Part shown: positions 24,141 to 33,000 of the stretch, piece by piece
Position numbering within the stretch: position 1 is the first letter of the stretch
How the letters are laid out: each line of letters starts with the position of its first letter
Assembly (NCBI GenBank): GCA_035480575.1
Contig: DATIHR010000023.1
Location: 80,169-144,168 of the forward strand
Origin: PMNU01 sp035480575
Lineage (GTDB): Bacteria; Patescibacteriota; Saccharimonadia; Saccharimonadales; UBA4665
Length of the DNA stretch: 64,000 nucleotides
Direction: 5' to 3'
The notes under the pieces: model-generated
What the model was told of the DNA's origin: nothing
The model's database searches: none
The model's input: only the letters and a program-made list of their open reading frames with translations
Made by a program: the position numbers and the translations under genes

Positions 24141-24983
24141 ATGGTCGTTAACTGTGACCCACAAATGCCCGATCGTGTGGCTGAGGCTGTACTCTCCGGC
24201 AACTTGCAATATCCGCAAGCCGGGTGGGGTATTGCCGTATTCGGCGGTCGCGCGGCGATGGACGAACTAGTAGCGGGTACGGCGGAATGGCGCTCGATAG
24301 TGTTTGCCACGCCAACCGACGAACAGCGTGCCGCACAGCTAAAAGCCGTTGGGCGTGCCCACAAGGCGTTTGATATAGCATACAGACATGTCGATGACCC
24401 TGGCGCAGTGATGCCAAAAGTATTTGATTCCAAGCGTCTGGATGGGCTTGCTACAAGTTTCATATGGCCGTTTACGCGCGTGGTAGCTGACTATGCGGCA
24501 CTAGTAGACCCAAAAATCGAGCAAATTCCGCGGGATGTCGGCGTGTATGTCGACCCCAAGACCGTGCCTAACTACGAACACCTGCGGCGCCTAAAATACC
24601 AGGCCATGGATGCATTCGTCGGCCCGTACGCTGGGGATGCAGCGCAGCGACCCGAGGCATTAGCCCTGCATGGGTTATATACGGCAGCACACGAGATAAT
24701 GAACCACCGCGATTCGGCTGTGGGCGAGCTGGCAAACCAACGTATGCCGTTCATACGGCTCATACACATCGCCGGCAAACATTCGGTGACACGCTGCGAT
24801 GCGTATGCTGCGCTGTGCGACGTGAATGATAAGCTTACGGGAATGATTGCCGATGGCGTATGGGAAGCAGTACCGGATATCCGAAAACAAACCGGTGCAC
24901 GGTTGCCTGACCAGGCCGTAGAACGCTTTGTCGAGATAATGATCCGTAAAAGTACGGATCAAGATCAAAACCAAGACGGCTAG
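24141..24983 (+). CDS. Hypothetical protein, 280 residues
   Basis: No recognised domain, signal peptide or membrane segment. The first 70 residues contain W-G-I-A-V-F-G-G-R-A-A-M-D-E, and the middle has I-P-R-D-V-G-V-Y-V-D-P. A helix-rich region carries H-G-L-Y-T-A-A-H-E-I-M-N-H-R-D near residues 177-191; the H-E-x-x-N-H arrangement might suggest metal binding but is not a known signature. The tail is charged (D-Q-D-Q-N-Q-D-G). TATGAT lies 8 nt before the ATG. It stands alone between the isomerase and the two-component genes. Confidence 0.7.
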   Translation: MVVNCDPQMPDRVAEAVLSGNLQYPQAGWGIAVFGGRAAMDELVAGTAEWRSIVFATPTDEQRAAQLKAVGRAHKAFDIAYRHVDDPGAVMPKVFDSKRLDGLATSFIWPFTRVVADYAALVDPKIEQIPRDVGVYVDPKTVPNYEHLRRLKYQAMDAFVGPYAGDAAQRPEALALHGLYTAAHEIMNHRDSAVGELANQRMPFIRLIHIAGKHSVTRCDAYAALCDVNDKLTGMIADGVWEAVPDIRKQTGARLPDQAVERFVEIMIRKSTDQDQNQDG

Positions 24984-25072
24984 GGCGGTCCTACGTGCGT
25001 ACGAGGACAATCCTCGGTTATATTAGGCAAGGTAGATCTAGCATGGTTTAAGCTCATCTGCAGTTTAGTGCT

Positions 25073-25078
25073 TATAAT
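25073..25078 (+). promoter_or_regulatory. -10 box of the two-component operon
   Basis: TATAAT ends 7 nt before the ATG at 25086, with no Shine-Dalgarno sequence. It supports the start at 25086 over an in-frame upstream one. Confidence 0.5.
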
Positions 25079-25085
25079 AGTGGTT

Positions 25086-25742
25086 ATGAGATTACTTGTA
25101 GTCGAGGACGAAGAAAAGATTGCCCGCAGCCTAGAGAAAGGCCTGGCGGCCGAGGGCTACATTGTTGATGTTGCTGCCAACAGTGACAGCGCCGAAACGT
25201 TAATGCACGCCAATAGCTACGACCTGGTGCTTTTGGACTGGATGATTCCTGGCGACCGCGACGGGCCGGCGCTTACGAAAAATTGGCGAGTTCAGGGCAT
25301 GCAGGTACCGATATTAATGCTGACCGCCCGGACGACTATCGGCGACCGCGTACAAGGTTTAGATGCTGGCGCCGACGATTACCTACCTAAACCATTTTCG
25401 TTTGATGAGCTGTTAGCGCGGGTTCGAGCGCTACTGCGCCGCCCTAAAGCAAGTACGGGCAATATTTTTACGTCCGCTGGCCTAAGTTTGGATGTGGTGG
25501 CGAAAGAAGTATCGGTAAACGGCAAGTCCGTGCATCTGACAGCCAAAGAATTTCAGCTGCTTGAATACTTATTGCGCTACAAGCGCGAGGTTATTAGTAA
25601 AGATCAATTATTAGACCATGTATGGTCAGACGAAACCCGCGTACAGCATAATACCGTGGAGACATTTGTGGCAAACCTGCGCAAGAAGATTGGCGACAAC
25701 ATAATTCATACGGTACGGGGGCATGGGTACAAAGTTAACTAG
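25086..25742 (+). CDS. OmpR/PhoB family response regulator
   Basis: 218 residues. The receiver domain spans 1-115 with the acidic pair E7-D8, phosphoacceptor Asp51 (V-L-L-D-W-M-I-P-G), Thr in L-T-A-R and Lys in L-P-K-P-F. The winged-helix DNA-binding domain spans 125-218, with L-T-x-K-E-F-Q-L-L-E-Y-L and the end T-V-R-G-H-G-Y-K-V. The D-G-D-R-D insertion after the phosphoacceptor loop is slightly unusual. It is phosphorylated by the kinase encoded 4 bp downstream. Targets are unknown. Confidence 0.95.
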   Translation: MRLLVVEDEEKIARSLEKGLAAEGYIVDVAANSDSAETLMHANSYDLVLLDWMIPGDRDGPALTKNWRVQGMQVPILMLTARTTIGDRVQGLDAGADDYLPKPFSFDELLARVRALLRRPKASTGNIFTSAGLSLDVVAKEVSVNGKSVHLTAKEFQLLEYLLRYKREVISKDQLLDHVWSDETRVQHNTVETFVANLRKKIGDNIIHTVRGHGYKVN

Positions 25743-25746
25743 GGGT

Positions 25747-26769
25747 ATGTTTAAGTCGGCACGGTTGCAGCTGACGTTTTTTTATTTGCTTGTGCTGGTA
25801 GGTTTTAGCCTGATTGTAACCACTAGTATACGTATTCTTGCCGAGCGCGAATATTTGCAGTCTAATATGGTGCAGCGTGGCGAATTGCACGATTTTATTG
25901 TGCATTGGACCGACTGGGCAACGGGCCGGCCAGACAGCAGTACGTTTATAGACATGCAAGAGGCGCAGGCGGCATTGGTGCGCCAGCGGCTGAACCAAGA
26001 ACTGTTCGTTATTAATATGGTGGCCTTGGTTGGTGGCGGCATGTTGAGTTACTGGTTTGCCGGCCGTACACTTCGACCCATAGAGGAAGCGCACGAGACA
26101 CAGGCCCGTTTTGCGGCCGATGCCAGCCACGAGCTGCGTACGCCACTCACGAATCTGCGGCTAGAAAACGAAGTATTTTTGCGCCAAAAACACTTTACCG
26201 AAACCGATGCCCGCGAGCTGATTAACAGTAATCTCGAGGAAGTGCAGCGGCTAGAAGGATTGTCGAGCAACCTACTGGCGCTAACGCAGTATGCGCAGAC
26301 GCCGCTCGACCTAAAACCTGCCTCGGTTAAACGGATTGCTCGCGACGCTATGAAATCGGTGCAGCACTTGGCAGATACCCGCGGCATTGTCATCGCAACT
26401 GATATTACCCCTCGCAAGATACAATGCCAGTCTGAAAGTATGGTGCAGCTACTGGGCATTTTGTTGGACAACGCCATAAAATACGGGCCCGAAAAAGGCG
26501 TAATCACCATTGGCGGCCGTAAGCAGGACCGGGGCAGTTACGCGCTGTGGGTGCAAGACGAAGGCCCGGGTATTGCCAAAGCAGATATGCCGTACATCTT
26601 CGACCGGCTGTACCGCGGCGACAAGGCGCGCAACACCAAGGCAGGCGGCTATGGCCTCGGGCTGTCGTTAGCGCGGGCAATCGCCAAGGCCAATGATGCG
26701 ACCCTTACCGTGGGCAATGCAAAGCCGCATGGTGCCCGGTTTACCATGATCGTTCCCTTGGCGAGATAG
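25747..26769 (+). CDS. Sensor histidine kinase
   Basis: 340 residues from the ATG at 25747; an in-frame ATG at 25723 would overlap the regulator gene. Transmembrane helices at about 10-30 and 86-104 enclose an external loop of only about 55 residues. The H-box is A-S-H-E-L-R-T-P-L (His128), followed by an N-box (L-L-D-N-A-I-K-Y), G1 (D-E-G-P-G-I), F-box and G2 (G-Y-G-L-G-L-S-L). No PAS domain, and only a rudimentary HAMP-like linker. It is the partner of the upstream regulator; the short sensor loop suggests it detects an envelope or membrane condition. Confidence 0.93.
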   Translation: MFKSARLQLTFFYLLVLVGFSLIVTTSIRILAEREYLQSNMVQRGELHDFIVHWTDWATGRPDSSTFIDMQEAQAALVRQRLNQELFVINMVALVGGGMLSYWFAGRTLRPIEEAHETQARFAADASHELRTPLTNLRLENEVFLRQKHFTETDARELINSNLEEVQRLEGLSSNLLALTQYAQTPLDLKPASVKRIARDAMKSVQHLADTRGIVIATDITPRKIQCQSESMVQLLGILLDNAIKYGPEKGVITIGGRKQDRGSYALWVQDEGPGIAKADMPYIFDRLYRGDKARNTKAGGYGLGLSLARAIAKANDATLTVGNAKPHGARFTMIVPLAR

Positions 26770-26794
26770 CACAACTGATATAATACAAGATGGT

Positions 26795-27472
26795 ATGAAG
26801 CAATACGTATCCCAGTACATGCGCCTTGGGCTTACCCTTGGTGTGTCAAGTGTGGTAAGTGTCGGGTTTTTTATAGTCGGTATGTTTTTAAATCGATCTG
26901 GCGAGCTGTGGTATCTTAACTGGAACTTAGTGTTAGCCTGGGTTCCTCTAGGCCTTATAGTACTGTTGTCCTACGATCTGCGCCGCGAGCGGTGGTCGAG
27001 CTGGCGGGCACTCACGTTAACCATGGCATTCGTGGCTTTTTTGCCTAATACGTTCTACCTAATGACGGACGTAATCCATTTGCAGGAGGCGCCACGCGTT
27101 GATCTTATGTTTGACGTGGCTATGTTTATGTCGTTTGTATTGAACGGCTGTGCACTGGGTTTTATAAGCGTGTATCTGTTGCATCAAGAGCTAGCTACAC
27201 GTCTCAGGCGCACGTATACATGGCTGGTTGTTGCGGGCATATTGCTGGTAACGAGCTTTGCCATTTATATCGGGCGCGAACTACGGTGGAACACGTGGGA
27301 CATTTTGGTAAACCCGGCGAGTATATTGTTCCAGATATCAGAGAGCTTGCTGCACCCTACTGACCACCCGGAAGTGTTTAGTATTACCTTCAGTTTTTTT
27401 GTACTCATAAGTAGCCTCTATGCAGTTGTATGGTCTGCCGCCCGGGCCTTGCAGCAGCAAAAAACACTATAG
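26795..27472 (+). CDS. DUF1361 family membrane protein
   Basis: 225 residues with about six transmembrane helices. The sequence F-L-P-N-T-F-Y-L-M-T-D-V-I-H-L near residues 77-91, followed by F-D-V-A-M-F-M and W-N-T-W-D-I-L, matches the conserved features of DUF1361 proteins, where L-P-N-x-x-Y-x-x-T-D and a later W-D recur. Function is not established. TATAAT lies 10 nt before the ATG, so it may be transcribed separately from the two-component operon 25 bp upstream. Confidence 0.85.
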   Translation: MKQYVSQYMRLGLTLGVSSVVSVGFFIVGMFLNRSGELWYLNWNLVLAWVPLGLIVLLSYDLRRERWSSWRALTLTMAFVAFLPNTFYLMTDVIHLQEAPRVDLMFDVAMFMSFVLNGCALGFISVYLLHQELATRLRRTYTWLVVAGILLVTSFAIYIGRELRWNTWDILVNPASILFQISESLLHPTDHPEVFSITFSFFVLISSLYAVVWSAARALQQQKTL

Positions 27473-27491
27473 TAGTGTACAATTACCGCTG

Positions 27492-29168
27492 ATGGAACAG
27501 ATACAGCAGACGTTAGCACGCGTTATTCACGATTTATTTGATGTAGACATGCAGCCGGTGTTAACACGACCAGACCCGCAGTTTGGCGACTACGCAACGA
27601 ATGTCGCCCTCCAACTTGCCGGTCACCTTAAGGGCAATCCGCGTGACATCGCGAGTCAAGTTGCTGAAGCATTAAAAGAACAGACCGCCGAGGACATTAA
27701 AGATGTTGATGTAGCTGGCCCCGGGTTTATAAATATAACCCTGAGTGATAGCCTACTGGCGGCCCAGGTGCATGAGGCGCCAACCCACAAGCCGCAGACA
27801 TATGCCGGGCAGAAGGTTGTGGCTGAATACTCAGACCCAAATCCGTTTAAGGTCCTGCATGCCGGCCATTTCTATACGAGTGTTGTAGGTTATGCGTTGT
27901 CGAATATTATGGCGGCTGCCGGTGCAACCGTGCACCGTGTTAACTTTGGGGGCGATGTTGGCCTGCATGTCGGTAAGACTATGTGGGCAATGTTGCGTGA
28001 TCTTGGTGGCGAGTATCCGGAAAAACTTGCAGATATTCCCGAACATGAGCGCGCTGCATGGATGACAAAGGCATATATAGCCGGCACTGCTGCCTACGAA
28101 GAAGACGAGACTGCTAAAGCCGAAATTATTACCCTGAATAAACAAGTATATACGTTGTTCGAGACGAACGATCACGATTCGCCCTTTGCGCACATATATT
28201 GGACTTGCCGGCAGTGGAGTTACGATTACTTTAACGCGTTTTATGAGCGCATTGGTACGCCGTTCGAAAAGTACTACCCCGAAAGCGAAGTGGCAGGGCT
28301 TGGCCTGCGTACGGTGCGTGAACAACTTGCCAAAGGTGTTTTTAAAGAAAGTGACGGCGCCGTCGTGTTCGAGGGCGAGTCATATGGCCTGCACACACGA
28401 GTATTTATTAACTCGCACGGCATTCCGACCTATGAGGCAAAAGATGTAGGCCTTATTATGCGCAAGCATGAGGACTATCATTTTGACCGCTCAGTTATTA
28501 TTACCGGCAATGAACAAGAGCAGTACATGGCAGTTGTACTGAAGGCCGTAGAGCAGTTCGCTCCTGAGCTTGCATCAGCGACAACGCATTTTACGCACGG
28601 CTTAGTGAAGCTAAAAGGCGGTGTAAAAATGAGTTCACGAAAGGGCAATATTTTGCGTGCTCTTGATGTGCTCAATGCGGCACATGCGGCGAATAAGCAG
28701 GCAACTGGCAGGGAAGACGACGAGCAGGCCGTGCTCGGTGCCATTAAATACGCATTTCTAAAGCAGCGCCTCGGCCCGGACCTTATATACGACCCCGAGG
28801 AATCGGTCTCGCTAGAGGGCAATAGCGGTCCCTACCTGCAATATGCCCACGCCCGGGCGCGCAGCATATTGCGCAAGGCACCTGCTGCCGCTAGTGAACT
28901 GCACGACTTTGATGCTAGCGAACGTATGCTCGCCGTCAAGGTAACTGAATACCCGGACGTGCTCGCGCGGGCGGCAACGGAAATGATGCCCCATTATATT
29001 TGTACGTATTTGTATGAACTTGCCCAAATTTTTAACCGTTTTTACGAAAACGCCAAGGTAGTTGGCGACCCACGCGAAGCTACACGCCTAACGCTCGTGC
29101 GAACCTATGCCGATATTCTAAAAGACGGCTTAGGCTTGGTGGGCATTGCTGCGCCGGATAAAATGTAG
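27492..29168 (+). CDS. argS: Arginyl-tRNA synthetase
   Basis: 558 residues. The N-terminal Add1 domain (1-85, with F-G-D-Y-A-T-N-V-A) is followed by the class I core with the HIGH-like L-H-A-G-H at about residues 119-123, after P-N-P-F-K. The K-M-S-S-R-K-G-N motif lies near residue 378. A DALR anticodon-binding domain ends the protein. The start ATG at 27492 is preceded by TACAAT 8 nt upstream; a longer frame would overlap the previous gene. It charges tRNA-Arg, including the GCG isoacceptor at 8743. Confidence 0.97.
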   Translation: MEQIQQTLARVIHDLFDVDMQPVLTRPDPQFGDYATNVALQLAGHLKGNPRDIASQVAEALKEQTAEDIKDVDVAGPGFINITLSDSLLAAQVHEAPTHKPQTYAGQKVVAEYSDPNPFKVLHAGHFYTSVVGYALSNIMAAAGATVHRVNFGGDVGLHVGKTMWAMLRDLGGEYPEKLADIPEHERAAWMTKAYIAGTAAYEEDETAKAEIITLNKQVYTLFETNDHDSPFAHIYWTCRQWSYDYFNAFYERIGTPFEKYYPESEVAGLGLRTVREQLAKGVFKESDGAVVFEGESYGLHTRVFINSHGIPTYEAKDVGLIMRKHEDYHFDRSVIITGNEQEQYMAVVLKAVEQFAPELASATTHFTHGLVKLKGGVKMSSRKGNILRALDVLNAAHAANKQATGREDDEQAVLGAIKYAFLKQRLGPDLIYDPEESVSLEGNSGPYLQYAHARARSILRKAPAAASELHDFDASERMLAVKVTEYPDVLARAATEMMPHYICTYLYELAQIFNRFYENAKVVGDPREATRLTLVRTYADILKDGLGLVGIAAPDKM

Positions 29169-29190
29169 CCGGCCTTTTAAGAACAGTCGA

Positions 29191-29787
29191 TTAACCGGCA
29201 GGGGTTTTAAGAGCATGGATGATACCGGCTGTTACTTGTAGTTCGTGTAGCGTTTCCTGAAAAGCGTCATCTACATACATAGCTCGTAGCGGTCCATAGC
29301 GATCATGGATGTGCTCATTTACGCCCAAGGCTGTTTCGGCATCTACAACATCGGACGTCAGGATGAACAGTGCGGCAGCCTCGGCGATTTCTTGCTCCTT
29401 TTCAAACCGTTGATCGAAATGTAATAAGTCGTCTCTGGAGCGTTTCCATGTATTTTGCGCGGCAATGTGTATGAATCGTTTTTCTATATCTTGTACGGCT
29501 ACTTCATGCACGTGACGTTCGATGCCATCTGGTCCGACCGCATACTGCTCTTCGACGGTGCGAATGCGTTGTACCCGGCTGTCCAGTACCATGCGGGACT
29601 CAAAATCACGCGCCGCCTGCTCAATCGTTACGTCAGGAAGATTGGCGGGCGATACGTATTGTCCGGCAAATATAATGCGCGCATTGAGTATTTTTTGCGC
29701 TAGGCCGGGCATGCGGCGAAAACTAATCCTTTGCATCCAATGGGCTTCGCTACCCGTGCACAACATGTCGCCACCTGAAACTTTCAT
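29191..29787 (-). CDS. Hypothetical protein, 198 residues
   Basis: Soluble, helix-rich, without a recognised domain. It contains two Cys at the start (D-M-L-C-T-G), a basic segment (M-Q-R-I-S-F-R-R-M-P-G-L-A-Q-K-I) and a long acidic/charged helical part. H-V-H-E-V-A-V-Q-D-I-E-K-R-F-I-H lies in the middle. The start at 29787 is chosen because TACCAT lies 6 nt upstream; a longer frame to 29877 would overlap the divergent mscL start. It is convergent with argS, 22 bp away. Confidence 0.68.
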   Translation of the reverse strand: MKVSGGDMLCTGSEAHWMQRISFRRMPGLAQKILNARIIFAGQYVSPANLPDVTIEQAARDFESRMVLDSRVQRIRTVEEQYAVGPDGIERHVHEVAVQDIEKRFIHIAAQNTWKRSRDDLLHFDQRFEKEQEIAEAAALFILTSDVVDAETALGVNEHIHDRYGPLRAMYVDDAFQETLHELQVTAGIIHALKTPAG

Positions 29788-29868
29788 GCTGCAATGGTAG
29801 TATGCGCAATCTAGGCAGTCAAACACCTTATATGGTGGGGAGACGGAAAGTGGTACCATAGAACTACA

Positions 29869-30360
29869 ATGGCACAAGCAGAAAAGCCAAAACCAACCGA
29901 AGAAGAACGCCAGCGCGAAGTAAAAGAGGTTGCAACCAAGTTCCGCAGCTTTAGCGCTACCGAAAAAGCGGAGGTCTTAAACCGTGTAGCTACCCGCCAA
30001 GTAAGCAAACAGTTGGGCGGCTTCGCCGACTTTATCCGCGAACAAGGGGTTATTGGCGTAGGTATCGGTTTGGTACTCGGTATCCAAATGAAAGCCGTCG
30101 TCGATACTATCATGTCAAGTCTCGTAAACCCGCTTACCCAGTTATTTTTACCCGGGCAAGAGCGTTTAAGCTCTAAGACGCGCGAGGTGACGTTTCATGG
30201 CGATACAGTCTCTATTGGCTGGGGTGCGGTGGTGTATGCCATTTTGACATTCCTTATTGTTGCCCTCATTGTCTATATTGCCTACAAAATGCTGCGCCTC
30301 GATAAATTAGCCAAGAAAAAAGACGTTGTACCGGTACCGAAGAGCAATAAAAGTAAGTAA
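29869..30360 (+). CDS. mscL: MscL-like mechanosensitive channel with long N-terminus
   Basis: 163 residues. Residues 43-100 hold the MscL signature: F-A-D-F-I-R-E-Q-G-V-I-G-V-G-I-G-L-V-L-G then I-V/M-S-S-L-V-N-P, the pore helix and loop. A second helix (I-G-W-G-A-V-V-Y-A-I-L-T-F-L-I-V) lies near 118-140. The usual R-G-N-x-x-D before the pore is R-E-Q-G-V. The N-terminal 45 charged residues are longer than in the E. coli channel. It would open under membrane tension to release solutes. TACCAT lies 9 nt before the ATG. Confidence 0.85.
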   Translation: MAQAEKPKPTEEERQREVKEVATKFRSFSATEKAEVLNRVATRQVSKQLGGFADFIREQGVIGVGIGLVLGIQMKAVVDTIMSSLVNPLTQLFLPGQERLSSKTREVTFHGDTVSIGWGAVVYAILTFLIVALIVYIAYKMLRLDKLAKKKDVVPVPKSNKSK

Positions 30361-30416
30361 GCCGGACGTTAAATAGTATTGTCATAGACATATGTTTATG
30401 CCATAAATAATGTACT

Positions 30417-31373
30417 ATGAAGATTCCGGCGCAACTTAAGGCGGTGGCTGAAGGTGCATATCGTTTTGCCTGGGAATTCACAGAGGGCAGGTTACCCCCT
30501 GCGCAGTACGAACTGTTTGCTCATTTATACCTAGGCGCCCAAGCCGTACTGGGGGGATGTGAAATGTTTGCTGTGGAGGCTCCTATAAGCCCTGCCGAAC
30601 AAAGGTTTATTAGAAATGCAGCACGGCTTGCGCTTGCACCGCCGCCAGCGTTTTCTGATCCTACCGCTCAGAGCCACAACCTTGCTTTACACGAAAGGCA
30701 TCTAGGCACAAAGAAATACCTTACCGCTGACAACTCAACACACTTTGATCTTGCGTGTCAGAAAGTTGCCAATAATTTAATGCCAAGCGTAGCGTATTCG
30801 GGGCTTGTGGTGGAGAACTCTGCCTTTGGCCGTAAAGGGGCGGGATTTGTAAGCGATAGAGAGCGTTTCCCAGCAAAAGGTATTGCCAACGAAGTGTTCG
30901 GCATAACGACAGGGGCGCTTATGCAACAAAGCTATGCTCGCAGAATGGGCGAGGCGGTAAGCACAGCAGCATATCATCACTATAACAAGGGAGTCGTAGG
31001 TGGTTTTTTGACACACCGTCACCAGCCAACGGCGATTACTAACCTGGCGCTTGTGTACAGTGTGAGCGCTGTGGCACGCTCAAGGCTACTAGCTGAAAAA
31101 GCAGGCGAGATGTTCCGGCCCAGTCTGGCTGAGGCATACCATATACGCCGCATTGGCGAGCTCGTGGCAACAAATGGACGTGCAGGCCCCCATGGGAACG
31201 AGCTGCATCCTCGTTTCTTTCAGGCGGGCGTGGGTATTGGGGAATCGTTTGGCCACTATACACAGCGCGGCTCCCTAAGCTACCTGGCCGACACCACGTC
31301 TTTTTATGAAGATACCATACCGTTTATGCCGCCCATGTTTTCGGGGAAGCCAGATCCATCCGGTTCGATGTAG
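30417..31373 (+). CDS. Hypothetical protein, 318 residues
   Basis: No recognised domain. No signal peptide, only weak hydrophobic segments, and a His/Asn-rich composition (for example A-A-Y-H-H-Y-N-K-G-V-V-G-G-F-L-T-H-R-H). It contains repeated aromatic-Gly patterns such as G-I-G-E-S-F-G-H-Y-T near the C-terminus. The ending M-P-P-M-F-S-G-K-P-D-P-S-G-S-M is Pro-rich. It has no operon partner; the oligoribonuclease gene begins 23 bp later with its own -10 box. It is a good target for structure prediction. Confidence 0.68.
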   Translation: MKIPAQLKAVAEGAYRFAWEFTEGRLPPAQYELFAHLYLGAQAVLGGCEMFAVEAPISPAEQRFIRNAARLALAPPPAFSDPTAQSHNLALHERHLGTKKYLTADNSTHFDLACQKVANNLMPSVAYSGLVVENSAFGRKGAGFVSDRERFPAKGIANEVFGITTGALMQQSYARRMGEAVSTAAYHHYNKGVVGGFLTHRHQPTAITNLALVYSVSAVARSRLLAEKAGEMFRPSLAEAYHIRRIGELVATNGRAGPHGNELHPRFFQAGVGIGESFGHYTQRGSLSYLADTTSFYEDTIPFMPPMFSGKPDPSGSM

Positions 31374-31396
31374 CCTTGGTCTGGTATGCTGTACAT

Positions 31397-31945
31397 ATGA
31401 TTGACCCTAAAACTATTATTCCCACGAAACTTTTGTGGGTAGACCTCGAAATGACAGGCCTTGATTCTAAAAAAGATGTTATTTTAGAAATCGCTGCCGA
31501 AGTCACTGACTTTACCTTTAAGACTTTGGCAAGTTACGAAGCGGTTATTAAGCACCCCGACGCGGTACTGCACGGTATGGGGGAGTGGACTACGCGCCAG
31601 CACGGCCTTAGCGGCTTAACCGAGCGAGTACGCACCGAGGGTAGGCCAGAGCAAGATGTTATACACGAGCTGGTCGGTTTTATTACAGCGCAATTTGGGG
31701 ACGAACCAGCAGTACTTGCCGGTAACTCTATTCATAATGATCGCATTTTTATAAAGCAATGGTGGCCCGAGGTTGACGCGCTCTTACACTACCGCATGCT
31801 TGACGTTACTTCGTTTAAGATTGTAATGCAGGGCAAGTATGGCGTAACTTTTGATAAGAACGATGCCCACCGCGCTTTCGATGATATTCAGGCGTCGATT
31901 GCTGAACTGCAGTATTACCTGGAATATTTTAAGAAACAACCTTAG
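31397..31945 (+). CDS. orn: Oligoribonuclease
   Basis: 182 residues, the usual Orn size, from the ATG at 31397 (TATGCT 6 nt upstream). The DEDDh exonuclease residues are present: D and E in L-W-V-D-L-E-M-T-G-L-D, the second Asp in G-N-S-I-H-N-D-R-I-F, and the final H-R-A-x-D-D as H-R-A-F-D-D-I. Orn degrades 2-5-nt RNAs, the end products of mRNA decay by enzymes such as the PNPase encoded at 61819. The T-x-x-H-G-(L/I)-(S/T) motif is T-R-Q-H-G-L-S. Confidence 0.95.
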   Translation: MIDPKTIIPTKLLWVDLEMTGLDSKKDVILEIAAEVTDFTFKTLASYEAVIKHPDAVLHGMGEWTTRQHGLSGLTERVRTEGRPEQDVIHELVGFITAQFGDEPAVLAGNSIHNDRIFIKQWWPEVDALLHYRMLDVTSFKIVMQGKYGVTFDKNDAHRAFDDIQASIAELQYYLEYFKKQP

Positions 31946-31984
31946 CCCCCTCATTGCATGGCGCTTTCGCCTCATGCCGCTCCT

Positions 31985-32093
31985 CGTCATCCTGAACTCG
32001 ATTCAGGATCCAGTTAATAAGATGGTTCCTTTAGCGTAAATTACTAAGGACTTTTTATTTCTTTACTGGGTTCCCGCCTTCGCGGGAATGACG
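31985..32093. repeat. REP/MITE-like palindromic element, copy 2
   Basis: 109 bp with the same CGTCAT/ATGACG ends. The left hairpin is CCTGAA...TTCAGG around CTCGA, the right is TTCCCGC...GCGGGAA around CTTC, and a longer AT-rich middle separates them. The left hairpin carries compensatory changes relative to copy 1, which keeps the pairing. Confidence 0.82.
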
Positions 32094-32214
32094 AGCTAAG
32101 TGTATATGTGTTGCCTGGTCGTAGAGCTGGGATGACGCGTTGGCGCCAGTGGCTTGCGGTAGTGATGGTTGTTTGTGTATAATAGGACATGAATACTTAG
32201 GTTTGTAAATATTT

Positions 32215-32661
32215 ATGCGCATTGTGTTATTTGATCTAGACCATACGCTGTTTGCTGCGGACGACGTGCTGCATGCAGGTGCTAACGAGCTACTGCCGAT
32301 ACTCCGGCGGCTTGACATGACGCTTATTGGCCTTAGCAGCCGCGACCACAAGGTTATTGTGCGGCTTGAAGATGCGGGCATTCGCCATTTTTTTAGCGAG
32401 GTATTATGCAGCGACCAGCACCGAACACCCAAGGAATCGAGTGGCGTGTATCATGTGTTGTCTAAGGTAGGTGGCGCACCGCACCATGCCGTGCTGGTAA
32501 GCCATGCGCATGCGGATATTTTACTGGGCAAAGATGTTGGCGTGCGTAAGACTATTGGCGTGAGCCATAGTGCAGAGCACAAAAATGCGCACCCCCTGTT
32601 GGATGCCGGCGCCGACCATGTCGTAGCCGACCTGCCATCGGTGCTTGACGTGGTAGAGTAG
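32215..32661 (+). CDS. Small HAD-like phosphatase
   Basis: 148 residues. Motif I is F-D-L-D-H-T-L (residues 6-12) with both Asp present, motif II is L-S-S-R-D, and motif III Lys lies in R-T-P-K-E-S. The position of motif IV reads H-A-H-A-D-I-L-L-G-K rather than the usual G-D-x-x-x-D, so metal binding there is uncertain. There is almost no cap domain. TATAAT at 32178-32183 lies 31 nt before the start. It is followed 6 bp later by the MmcQ/YjbR gene. Confidence 0.8.
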   Translation: MRIVLFDLDHTLFAADDVLHAGANELLPILRRLDMTLIGLSSRDHKVIVRLEDAGIRHFFSEVLCSDQHRTPKESSGVYHVLSKVGGAPHHAVLVSHAHADILLGKDVGVRKTIGVSHSAEHKNAHPLLDAGADHVVADLPSVLDVVE

Positions 32662-32667
32662 AATTAT

Positions 32668-33000
32668 ATGATGCCGTCGCACAAAGAACTAGAACAGTAC
32701 ATACTGAGCATGCCGAACACACGCCTGGAGTACCCGTTTGGCGAGGAAGTTGCTGTATATAAAACGGGCGACAAAATGTTTGCACTGGTAAAAGAGGGGA
32801 CTAACCCGATCAGCATTAGCCTAAAGTGTGATCCGCTGCTTGCCCAAACGCTGCGCGAAAAATACGAGAGTGTTATGCCTGGCTACCACCTCAATAAAAA
32901 ACACTGGAATACTATTGTTATGAGCGGTCAGTTAAGCTGGCCTGAGGTGCAAGACCTTATCCGTCACTCGTATCTGTTGGTTGCACCGGAAGCTGCTTAA
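32668..33000 (+). CDS. MmcQ/YjbR family protein
   Basis: 110 residues, the full family length. The pattern E-Y-P-F-G-E-E-V-A-V-Y-K-T-G-D-K-M-F-A-L, then I-S-L-K-C-D-P, then P-G-Y-H-L-N-K-K-H-W-N-T-I, is characteristic of the MmcQ/YjbR (CyaY-like fold) family, suspected to bind DNA. Its role is not established. The 3' end overlaps the convergent 32957-33631 gene by 44 bp. Confidence 0.88.
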   Translation: MMPSHKELEQYILSMPNTRLEYPFGEEVAVYKTGDKMFALVKEGTNPISISLKCDPLLAQTLREKYESVMPGYHLNKKHWNTIVMSGQLSWPEVQDLIRHSYLLVAPEAA